NCBI GenBank assembly: GCA_018806915.1
Contig: JAGKQI010000020.1
Span: 682,001-746,000, forward strand
DNA from: Phytophthora colocasiae
Lineage: Eukaryota > Oomycota > Peronosporomycetes > Peronosporales > Peronosporaceae
DNA: 64,000 bases
Reading direction: 5' to 3'
This document shows positions 1-8,840 of the stretch, one piece after another (the stretch's first letter is position 1; every line of letters begins with the position of its first letter). The position numbers were made by a program, and so were the translations under genes. The notes under the pieces were generated by a model, which saw only the letters and a program-made list of their open reading frames with translations, was not told the origin of the DNA and did no database searches.

Positions 1-251
1 GCTATTCATCGCACTACACGGCACAATTCCACAATCCAACGTTCATGTGGGCTTGATAGCTCACACACGAAATGCTACGAGGCTACCGGACGGAAGTCTA
101 TTGGGCAGAAATTTCGCACCAAGATGAAGACGTTATGCGCAGTCCAAGTGAAAGGAAACATTGTTGGTGGAGACAAGACGAGCGATGTAGTTTATTTCAA
201 AAATATTCTTCAGTAGTATACCCGATTAACACACAAAGCGCTGCTTTATGA

Positions 252-3144
252 CTATAGAAACGCCCTCAGCCCATTACCAGCATCTCCTTGCCGTTGCTGA
301 CTGGTGTTTTCGTCATTCTCGTCTTGAGGTGGACTGTGATTCACTGGTACATTCTCTTTGCCTTCGCTGGACACATCCTTGACGTAGAAGAACATATAGC
401 ACGATTCCTGGCTTCGGTATGCTTGCAACGCATAATCTTCGGAGATCTATAGGGGAATGTACATGTAGGTGAGACCACAACTACAGTAGTATAAAGTAGA
501 CGAAGCGAATTCGTACCACTGACTCATGTGTATCATTTCGACGGATCCATTGGCCCTCAGCATTACATATATCGGCAACGTAATGTCCCTCATCGATGCT
601 CTTACCGATGTGGTGGATAATACTCTGTACCAAGTACAAATACAAATAAGAACACCGCACACGGGCAATAACAGCGCGTCGCGTACCTTCAGGATGTAAC
701 GAGATCCGTTTCTTGATCGAGAAATGTTGTTGATCGAAAGGGATGGATCAATCACGGGGGGAGGAGCAATCGGGTCGCATCTCTTGAACAAAGCACCAGT
801 ACAAGGATTTACCTCGAAACGTTTCAGGTGGAAAACGAGAACTGACGGTAGAGATTTAACCTGGTACACCGACTCCGCCTCCTTACCATCTTTGCATTTC
901 TCACAAGTCAACTCCAGTACCTCCGTTTCAAATTGCTTCTGGATCAGTGATTCCAGCTCAATCGTTGGTGGTCTTGTTGATAAACCAGGAGCAGGAGTTA
1001 ACGGTGACGTCACTGATCTCATCACAGTGTCCACGTTCTTGTTAGGAGACTGCGCGGGCTCCTCGCTCACCACATACTTTTCTCTGTAGCTACAAGAAGC
1101 TTTGGGGCAGCAATAAAAGCGCTCGTCGCCCTCTCCTGTTGATACAGGAGAGAAATTACAAAAGCACTGGCGTACAGGGGACGGGGGTTCTTGCGGCTCC
1201 TGCTCGGCAGTGGGTTCTGGTTCGGGAACGGGATAGTACGGAAGATCCAGGGAGAAATCGTAAAATGTCTCTGTCTGCTTTCGGCTGTACCCACACTTCC
1301 GGCAGGTTAACGTGCGGTTCAATTCTGCTCGAAAGCATTTTGCTGGTGGCAGCCGGCAGATGAGATCCAGATCAGCATCTGATGACTTTTTCTCGTTTTC
1401 TTGCTGGCTTTCGTTCGCCTTGGGACCATTGCGGAAGAAATTTAAGAGGTTACTCTTCTGTATCTGAGGAGATGACTTCGCCTCCGCTTGAACCTTCGCC
1501 GTGACTTCATGAACCATTTGCACAAGCTCTTTCTCAAACTCTGTCACTAAGTTCAGCAAAAACTCGTGAGCATCCTGCTGGAAATGGCTAAAAGAAATTA
1601 AAAAGTAATTAGTATCAGACTTCGCAACAGTTCCAGGTAACAACACGTACGTCGCGAAGATGGGGTTCTTCTTTCCCATTACGTTCTTGAGCGGTTCGGG
1701 GTTGATCGTTGTATCGCTGCCATCGATAACCAATTGAAGCAACTGGCTCAAGGTGTACTGCAGCGGAAGATGTTTCACGTCTCCGCTAGTGCGCCAATTG
1801 TTGAAAATGGTCTTGAGTTGCTCAATTGTTTTAGCCTTCACAATTGGCTGAGGCTGTTTTTGGATAATCTTCAGCAGGTTCTCCTCGTCTTGCACACCAT
1901 TCACAAACTCCGGAAGAGCTGCAAGAGCCTGTACAATAGCGTTCATGTAGCAGTAGTTGCCCAGATTAAGCAATCCATGGGTGCTCCTTTGAGTTCCATC
2001 ACCAGGCGAGACGTTTCCAGTCGGGTTTATCACATCAGCCTTAGTGTCCTCTTGTTCCGTTTCTTTAGCAGCCGACTCCATCGACATATTCAGTGATCGC
2101 GCAGTAGGGTCTGGTGAGCCTATCTTGAAAAAGTTCGAGGCCATTTTCTTGTGGGCCTGTGTCTCTGCTTCCTTGAGACTCGACTCGTCATCTAGCATCA
2201 GTTGAAGAGAGCGAACTTGCTTGCTTATCGAGCCGGTGATCGATTTTCGACGAGACTTTTCACCAGAACTACCACCAGAACCATCGGATATGCTTATTCT
2301 CCGGTTCTCGGGTGTGTGACTGCTGTGCCGTTTCAAATCCGGTGGGGTTGGTCCGCTTCGAAGCTTCAGGGATCGGACAGGACTAAGCCACTCACGCGCA
2401 GGTGATCGCGGCGGTGTTTTGGAGCATTCCTTTCCCCCAGTCGAAGGACTTAGCGAAAGCCGCGCTTTCTTTCGGAATGGGGATCGAAACGGCGACCGTA
2501 ACGGAGAAGTAAGCGATGAAGACCCTTTCATAGACACTGGTAGTGGCGGTGGGAGCGTCAACTGTGGCGTTCGTTGGGGTGTTCCGATGTCTGCCAGAGG
2601 ACTGCGCTTGGGTGTCATGGGCGGTTTCTTGGTTGGGCTAAGCAGTGATGACGGACTCTTCATTGGGCTCTTTAGAGTGTTGACGGGAGTAAAACCCATG
2701 ACTTGACTGAGCTGTTTGCAAATCTTCCGCTTCTTTTTGCGGATTTCCACATTGACATTTCCATCCACCTGGTCCTTCAACTCTGCGTAAAACTGTTTGC
2801 CCTTGGTGTCCAGCGCGATAGTAAAGATGAAGCGCCGTTTGCCATTCTCCAAGCGCACAGTGCGCACAGGTGAAGAGTCCAGTGTCGAGTCCTTGTGAGA
2901 TAGCACACCCTTCCCTACCCAAATAACAGCGTCGCCGCTCACGAGACGCGCGTTTCCCATTTCCTTTCGAAGCACGAGGTTGGTCTGGAGCCTACTACGG
3001 TCGATCTCTCCATCTTCTCGTGTGACCTCCAACACCACATTCTTCACGCACTGCAAAAGGACGAAAGAGAAGAGGTAAGTAAGACATAGAGGGCTGAAAG
3101 GATTGGTGGATTGAAGTACGTACCTGGATCGGAAGGTCCGCCAT
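252..3144 (-). CDS. USP-family ubiquitin carboxyl-terminal hydrolase (USP37-like layout)
   Basis: A cysteine deubiquitinase that removes ubiquitin from substrates. Five exons (3144-3124, 3050-1651, 1587-687, 624-517, 446-252) give about 874 aa. The Cys box GLLNLGNYCYMN lies near residue 373; the family usually has GNTCY, so Tyr replaces Thr just before the catalytic Cys. QDAHEF and two CxxC zinc-knuckle pairs follow. The His box GHYVADI and the end motif QESCYMFFYVK appear only after splicing the introns at 625-686 and 447-516. The first 110 residues (KNVVLEV and onward) resemble the PH-like N-terminus of USP26/29/37, followed by a Ser/Pro-rich linker with many SP/TP sites. The start is the ATG at 3144, giving a 7-codon first exon. 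The intron at 1588-1650 is 63 nt and stop-free, so retention would keep the frame. The USP family is certain; the USP37 assignment is inferred. Confidence 0.9.
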
Positions 3145-3205
3145 GACTGTGTTGGGTTTAGGCGGAACGAAGCGAAGTAGCAGAGCAGCAAGTTGACCTC
3201 GAGGA

Positions 3206-3233
3206 TTTGGCGGGGAAGCGTTTTTGGCGGGAA
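3206..3233 (+). promoter_or_regulatory. Two tandem E2F-type sites upstream of the USP gene
   Basis: TTTGGCGGGGAA (3206-3217) and TTTGGCGGGAA (3223-3233) match the E2F/DP consensus TTTSSCGC and lie about 60-90 bp upstream of the USP ATG at 3144. A CCAAT box (GGCCAATC, 3238-3245) follows directly and another CCAAT occurs near 3280. The matches are seen in the sequence; E2F control is inferred from the consensus. Confidence 0.5.
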
Positions 3234-3422
3234 GATAGGCCAATCAACTATCTCCTAAGACCTTTCGTTATTCTGACCAATCATATTTCACAAAGACTGA
3301 TGGATACACCCATTCTCAAGAAGCTCACTTCAACTTGTTGGACACAACATTACGCCGCAAAGCACATTCACGACAGTGATGACCATCCTCCTCTCTCAGT
3401 TCGGAGAAGCTGGTGCTTCGAC

Positions 3423-4755
3423 TTATATCACGATCGTTCGTGGTCTATGACCACGACAGAAACCTCCGGCTTGGCTGCTTTTGGTGCAGCCTTTTGCGCG
3501 GCACCTCTTTCCACCTGCCATAGCAAGATATTCGTTAGCAATTCCGCCAAAATATCAAAAGCGAATTAAACTCAATACCTCCGTGGCTCTTGCACAGTCC
3601 GCGAGACTGGGCAGAGTTTTTGCATCCTTCACTGGAGCATCGTTTGCCTCCACCGTGCGCAATGCAGAATCCACCTCCTTGGTCACTGCGAGCGCAACCT
3701 GGATGAGTGCACCGCTTACCACCGCCGTGACGTTTGCATAGTCCTCTCGAGCGAGCACCTTTCGTGCAACCAGGAATCATGCAGTCCTTCGACTTTCTCG
3801 CTGACTTGCACTGGCGTCGGTTTGGAGTTGGAATAGCACGTGCAGATCGACCGCTCCATGACGCACGCTTACGTCGAGTTTGAGACTTTAGCTGTTGAGG
3901 AGGTTCAAACGTGAGTGATCGGCTTGTAGACCGCGAAGTTGGGTTGTCTGTGCTTCGTTTAGCGACCGAAGTGCAGCGTCTTGTAGGTCTCTTCATTTCC
4001 AGCGGTTGTTCAGCAACAGCGGGGTAGTTATCAGGAAAATGGACGCGATTGTGCTCCATCAGCGATTGATGCCGAGGAAACTGCTCGCGCAAACCAGGAC
4101 GTCGCGACACATTACCTACACACAGCGCAACACAGCAAGATGAACACAAGCACGTGAGCAACATAAATTAAAATGCAAATCAGTAAAGCAAAAAGCAACG
4201 TACGCTGTGTTACCATAGCTGGCTTGGAAATGGTCACAGAATTCGCAGAAGGTAGAGTTTTCAACGGTGGTAATATAGGTATCGCTGGACTGTCGACAAA
4301 CTCTTTGCCAGTAAGTTCCAGCTCTTGATTGCCTTCAACTCGGGATTGCTGCGCAATGCATTCATCGATATCTGGACTGACGTATTCCAGGCACTCTGTC
4401 TGATCAAGGAGCTCAGCCCACTCGAGAGAGTTGAGCCTTTCCCAACACCAGCAAGTGCATCATAGTGAATTTACAGCACGTGATGATTTACCCCGAGCTC
4501 AATCTATATCAAAGCACTAGCGTACCGGCGTTCACTGTAAGTGACTACAGCTGCTTCAGGCACGACGGGCTGTCCGAGCGGGAAAGGGATCCATGGGTAA
4601 AAGTTGTTGTGGCGGCTTGGGGTCATTCCGGTCCTGGCTTGTAATGAATCATAGCTCTCCTGGGTCTGCATCACATCAGAGACTATTTCACGCTTGACAT
4701 GTACAGTTAGTGCTGGAGACTGCGTCGCCGCATTCGCCGTATCATCCTCCTTCAT
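3423..4755 (-). CDS. Cys/His-repeat zinc-binding protein (oomycete 'WRKY19-like' family)
   Basis: Four exons (4755-4526, 4436-4204, 4115-3579, 3514-3423) give about 363 aa. The C-terminal part has four tandem repeats of C-x4-C-x9-C-x2-H separated by GGGKRC, for example CMIPGCTKGARSRGLCKRH; the fourth is seen only after splicing out 3515-3578. Proteins with this repeat are numerous in oomycetes and are often labelled WRKY transcription factor 19-like because plant WRKY19 carries the same repeat; no WRKY domain is present here. The N-terminal half is low complexity, with one conserved-looking stretch (LNSLEWAELLDQTECLEYV) and a basic segment that could be a nuclear signal. A role in the nucleus is plausible but not shown. 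It lies 278 bp upstream of the USP gene on the same strand. Confidence 0.8.
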
Positions 4756-5284
4756 GGCTGGTAAACTGTCTTCTCAAGTGAAGAAAGACAAAGTGAGAGC
4801 ACACGCATCCCAAGCACACCCTCCATCTCAAACCTCTTTGGTTGCCGAGAAAGGCTGCGACTTATCCAAAACGCAAGCTGTTGGGCTTCTTGTAGGGGTT
4901 GTCGTCTTTTCTCGAAGATACCTCAGCTCAAGGCGCTTTTAATCAGCAAAGGACGACGCCAAGGTGAGAACGAGCGAAGGAAGTTGGGCGAAAAAAGCTG
5001 GCATGCATTCTCTCAGGCTACTAGTGCGTGAACCTCCAACTTAGATGACGAGGAGCGAGCCTCGCTAATCGGTGATCCGGGTCTAGGAGTGATAGTCGAC
5101 CAAGTTGAAGTTGTGTTTGCCACTCCATGTCAGAGTGATGGTCACTAATAGTTGAATCCAATGCTGATAGAACGTAAGGAAGCCAAACACCTTCACTTGT
5201 TCACTGAATTTTTTTCTGACTTAGCGCAATCGATTTGCTCTCGACACCTATAAGAAAACCATTCCCAGTCTAGGCAAGGAGGGG
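4756..5284. other. Gene-free spacer
   Basis: This 529-bp stretch separates the 3' end of the NAD synthetase gene from the start of the Cys/His-repeat gene and presumably carries the latter's promoter. An open frame on the plus strand (4694-4942) overlaps the real exon and has no recognisable content. I see no RNA gene or repeat. Confidence 0.5.
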
Positions 5285-7423
5285 CTACTGCTCCTTCTTC
5301 TCCTCCAGCTTCGCAGCAAGGGTGTCGATGGAGCTGAACTGACGAGTCCAACGTGCGTTGTAGAGGAATGGGCGCAAGTCAAAGCGGTTGTCGTCTGGTG
5401 AGTAATTCTCGGCGTGGTAAGATGGAGTCAACGTAGTCATCTTGTGGCGGTTAACCGAGTAGTAGAAGAAGAATCGCTTGACCTTCGTAGCTACTTCGGT
5501 CGGTGCTAGGTGACTCCACAGATTCGTGAGCTTGCGGAACATCCAGTAGGGACCACATCGGTCAATCTTTCGCAGACGACCGAAAAATCCCAGTTCGTCG
5601 TACGTCATCCCCATGTCTTCTTCATCTAGCTGTGAGTGGTCAGCATCTTCTCCAGCATTCTCATCAGTCGGACGGAGCTCTGCAGTCGGTGGTGCCTCCT
5701 CGACAGTCTGCAAAGCAGGGTAATTGTAATTGACGGCTGCCCAACGAAGGAGCTTCTTTAGGTCGCCCTTAGATACAGCGCCGATCGGATTGATGTCACC
5801 ACTGCTGCAATCGTACTTGGTCATGTAGCCGCGTAGCGCTTCATCGACGTTGCCAGAGCTGAGCACGAGCAAGAAACCAGTTTTCGAACGCACCCACGGC
5901 AAAAGTTGGGCTAGCAGGTAAGCCATTACCATGCGAAGGCGAGCCTGAATGTTTTGAAGTGCTAAATCCTCCTGCAAGGTGCCTCCTCGCGACAGGTACT
6001 GAGGAGTTTTGCCTGTCAGGAGTGAGAAGGTCTTGACAACAGCGTCCACCATCATGTCCATACCCATGTTAAGGTGGTAGCAACCGAGTTCGCTGGCGAG
6101 AGTTGCAGCGCGCTTCTTGGTGGCAGCCGAACTGTTCTTCGTGCCCATGTAGGTAGTGTGGAGAACGTGGGACGCAAGATCCGAAGCCTTCAAAGGCTCG
6201 TATGTTTGGTCTGTCGTGCCCATGATACGCTGAACGTCCTTGATCACCTGCGCGTCACCCTGGTTGGCAGCATCGACAACAAGATGGCACATCACGCCAA
6301 CGATGGCGGCAACAGACGACGAATCTGCACCACCAGAGAGCGGCAGGAAGAAACCGCTACCCCCACTACGGCGCAGGTAATCCCACATCCAGCATGCTGG
6401 TCCCAGTGCGATCTCCTCTTCCGGAACGTGGTAATGAACATCAATTGGAACCGTAGGCTGGGCAATCGATGTATCGTCGTGACACAAGTTGAAATTGATA
6501 TCGATCTTGGGAATCACAGTGTCCAGTGAGCTAGCCTGCTCGCTGCGACTGCTGACGGAGCCACGGTACGACCGCACGTCTTCGAGATCCACCGTGGCTG
6601 TGACCACTTCCACGTCCTTGACCGAGAACTGCGAACCTTGAGCGACCACTTGTCCATTCACGACAATAACAGCGCAGCCATCGAAGTATAGACGGCCACC
6701 ATCACAGCCCTGCTGGTTAGCATATAGATACACTCCTCCACTTCTGGTGGTGGCGCCTTTAATGAGGTCCATACGCTGGTCGAGCTTACGTAGTTGGTGG
6801 TGTGAACCCGAGCCGTTGCCAATGATCTCCACTCCCGCCAGACAGAGGTTGATGTGCGGACTGTCGGGGGTGAAGACCTCCTCACACGTCTCAGATGCGC
6901 ACGACGTGTCGAGCGTGGATACGGCGCCATGGCCGAACGGCACGTGAATGGTGCCCGTCAGTTTCTGCAAACTGGCAGGCAGCACGAACTTGTCCAGGCC
7001 GCGCGACTTGCCCTCGACATTGGGCTTCCACGTGGTGAACCAACGCTTCTCACGGTAGTTGCCGTCGTCAGCTAGGAAGAGCTTGGGGCGGATGAACAGG
7101 ATGCGCTGGTTTAGACAGTAGATACGGCAATTGTAGCGCACACCGTTGTGCATCACAGGCATACCGATATCGCAGAGAATTTCGTTGGTCGCATCGGACT
7201 GCAGGATGGTCTCGATCGACTGCCAGCAGTGGAAGAACGTGTCCTGCTCCAGGAAATGGTCTTCACACCCGTAGCCGCAAACCTCCAGCTCAGGACCCAC
7301 ACGGTAGCGAGCGCCGCGTTCCTTTGCTACACGAATAGACTCGAGGATTCGATCGAGGTTGCCATCGAAGTCCAGCGCCCACTGGTTCAGGTTGCACGTG
7401 GCCACGGTCACCAGAGCACTCAT
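5285..7423 (-). CDS. NADSYN1: Glutamine-dependent NAD+ synthetase
   Basis: Makes NAD+ from nicotinic acid adenine dinucleotide, ATP and glutamine in the cytosol, the last step of the de novo and Preiss-Handler routes. A single exon encodes about 712 aa, the usual eukaryotic length. Residues 1-270 are the nitrilase-fold glutaminase: Glu in [15 protein letters not shown], Lys in [16 protein letters not shown], and Cys in [15 protein letters not shown]. The synthetase half has the ATP P-loop [15 protein letters not shown] and the conserved [12 protein letters not shown] and [13 protein letters not shown] segments. The start was set at the ATG at 7423 ([15 protein letters not shown]), which aligns with yeast QNS1; an in-frame ATG at 7474 would add 17 residues. 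Its promoter lies in the long spacer towards the GPCR-PIPK gene. Confidence 0.96.
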   Translation of the reverse strand: MSALVTVATCNLNQWALDFDGNLDRILESIRVAKERGARYRVGPELEVCGYGCEDHFLEQDTFFHCWQSIETILQSDATNEILCDIGMPVMHNGVRYNCRIYCLNQRILFIRPKLFLADDGNYREKRWFTTWKPNVEGKSRGLDKFVLPASLQKLTGTIHVPFGHGAVSTLDTSCASETCEEVFTPDSPHINLCLAGVEIIGNGSGSHHQLRKLDQRMDLIKGATTRSGGVYLYANQQGCDGGRLYFDGCAVIVVNGQVVAQGSQFSVKDVEVVTATVDLEDVRSYRGSVSSRSEQASSLDTVIPKIDINFNLCHDDTSIAQPTVPIDVHYHVPEEEIALGPACWMWDYLRRSGGSGFFLPLSGGADSSSVAAIVGVMCHLVVDAANQGDAQVIKDVQRIMGTTDQTYEPLKASDLASHVLHTTYMGTKNSSAATKKRAATLASELGCYHLNMGMDMMVDAVVKTFSLLTGKTPQYLSRGGTLQEDLALQNIQARLRMVMAYLLAQLLPWVRSKTGFLLVLSSGNVDEALRGYMTKYDCSSGDINPIGAVSKGDLKKLLRWAAVNYNYPALQTVEEAPPTAELRPTDENAGEDADHSQLDEEDMGMTYDELGFFGRLRKIDRCGPYWMFRKLTNLWSHLAPTEVATKVKRFFFYYSVNRHKMTTLTPSYHAENYSPDDNRFDLRPFLYNARWTRQFSSIDTLAAKLEEKKEQ

Positions 7424-7537
7424 ACGGTATTCAGGGTGTCTGCTTGTGTCAGCGAAATCTAGTGTGTGATACATATTTTCCGCCCATTTTTTGAATGAAT
7501 TTGTGGTCCAAATTGTATCATGGATACACTATAACCT

Positions 7538-7756
7538 ATTGTTATTTTTCGCGTCGGAACCGGACCGAAGTCTAGAGCAGGCTAAGAGGCGAATCTAAAG
7601 CTGAAAGTCGGTTCATATGTAGAAGGCCTTCAGGTGTGTCTGGTAGATGAAGAAGTAGTCGAGGCGGCACATACAGCGCGACCAGGACACGCGAATACAC
7701 AAATTTTAGGGACCAAATCATAATACGCGTCGGAATCCGACGCGAAAAATTACAAT
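7538..7756. repeat. MITE-like inverted-repeat element
   Basis: A 21-nt inverted repeat (ATTGTTATTTTTCGCGTCGGA at 7538-7558, partner at 7736-7756, 20 of 21 matching) brackets 219 bp with no convincing coding content. The right arm contains a near-perfect palindrome, CGCGTCGGAATCCGACGCG (7726-7744). No target-site duplication is obvious, so its identity as a transposon is inferred from the arms only. Confidence 0.45.
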
Positions 7757-7816
7757 GAGAATCGCACCTAATGGAGTGACCAATCGGATTCCAGACCCCG
7801 TTATATCGCATTTTGG

Positions 7817-7849
7817 CGAACTTAGTTTGGTAAGTACGGACTAAGTTCG
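7817..7849. repeat. Short hairpin (10-bp perfect stem)
   Basis: CGAACTTAGT (7817-7826) and ACTAAGTTCG (7840-7849) are perfect inverted repeats around a 13-nt loop, about 60 bp beyond the MITE-like element. It may belong to the same element family. No downstream poly-T or gene end suggests a terminator. Confidence 0.4.
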
Positions 7850-8360
7850 GGGAAGGAGTAAGTACGTTCCGCCAATACATGAGGGTCTCAGCTAAGTGCG
7901 GCTTTTGTGGTCAACAACTTGAAGTGGTTGTGGTGTCGAAGCCTTAGACACTCGGCAACAACGCTTGTTGGCACGCGCACCGCACACGCTCTCTACGGCA
8001 GCACCGAGAAAGGTTGTGCTACAGCAATACTACGGCTTGGTAGCTCAAGTGATCTTCCTCCAAAACAGCTTTGCTGCCGTTGTTGTCCCTGACTCAGCTA
8101 TCCTGTGGGCGTAAATGGCATTGCTCAGCAATTCGCTGGGTTATGTCGGCAGCGTCTGTCTATCACTCGTGAGTCGCGGTGAGACTCACAAGTACACTGG
8201 TCCGTACATGTCCTGTTAGTTAGTTGTTGGCCAGCGGACCGCTGGTTTGCATCAGCTTTAAAATCGCTGTTCTGGTCTCGACAACGTCGAAGGCGCTGTT
8301 GCATGTACTTTAGTCTACACGAAGTTATCATGGAGTCTCCAGTGCACGTTGCCTACATTG

Positions 8361-8471
8361 CATGTACATGTACCATGTAGAGACCATCGACGCGAATGCC
8401 GACAATGTCCCGACTGTCATGTACTAGTACCGTGTAGAGATCACCATCGACATGCCGACAATGTCCCGACT
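8361..8471. repeat. Imperfect tandem duplication, unit about 55 bp
   Basis: The unit CATGTAC...GTAGAGA...CCATCGAC...GCCGACAATGTCCCGACT occurs at 8361-8415 and again at 8418-8471 with a few substitutions and small indels. It is non-coding and lies about 370 bp upstream of the GPCR-PIPK start. Confidence 0.7.
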
Positions 8472-8840
8472 TGGTGCAGCGATGCATGTTGACGGTCAAC
8501 CGAGATCGCCTACCGTACCCGAAAATCGAACTTGCATTGCCATACAAAAACCAAGTCTGCATGGGTCACCGCACTCATCACTAAATTACTTGGGTTAGGT
8601 CTTCTTCCCGTTAGCTAATGTACTCGTCGAATATCACTGGTCGAAAAGCGGCTCGAAGCCCTTTCTACGACGCAAATCCTGACCGTCTCTCTTCAGAGCG
8701 GCTATGCACGAGGACATTTTCGTCAAAGTCCATCGAGCCACACAGCATTTATCTCGCCACCTCTGGACGACGGAGCTTGTTCTTCCTCGAGCCTCCGCAG
8801 GCCCTCAGCCAAGCGACGCCACACAGCAGAGCGAGGAGCG

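Larger units (their letters stand above)
7424..8840. other. Long intergenic region with repeats
   Basis: This 1.4-kb region lies between the divergent NAD synthetase and GPCR-PIPK genes. Apart from the inverted-repeat element, the hairpin and the tandem duplication listed separately, I see no gene. Short open frames on both strands lack any recognisable motif. Confidence 0.5.

Noticed and set aside
1..251. A gene at the left edge
   Set aside because: No open frame or motif is visible; it is probably downstream sequence of the USP gene.
3145..3191. A start for the USP protein upstream of 3144, reading through the first intron
   Set aside because: The upstream start is not an ATG and the frame crosses an intron (3051-3123) with good splice sites; the ATG at 3144 joined to exon 2 gives the conserved N-terminus.
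4694..4942. Plus-strand open frame near the Cys/His-repeat gene
   Set aside because: It overlaps the first real exon of the minus-strand gene and has no motif or splice support.
7572..7880. Minus-strand open frame in the spacer as a gene
   Set aside because: It overlaps the inverted-repeat element and hairpin; its translation shows no domain.
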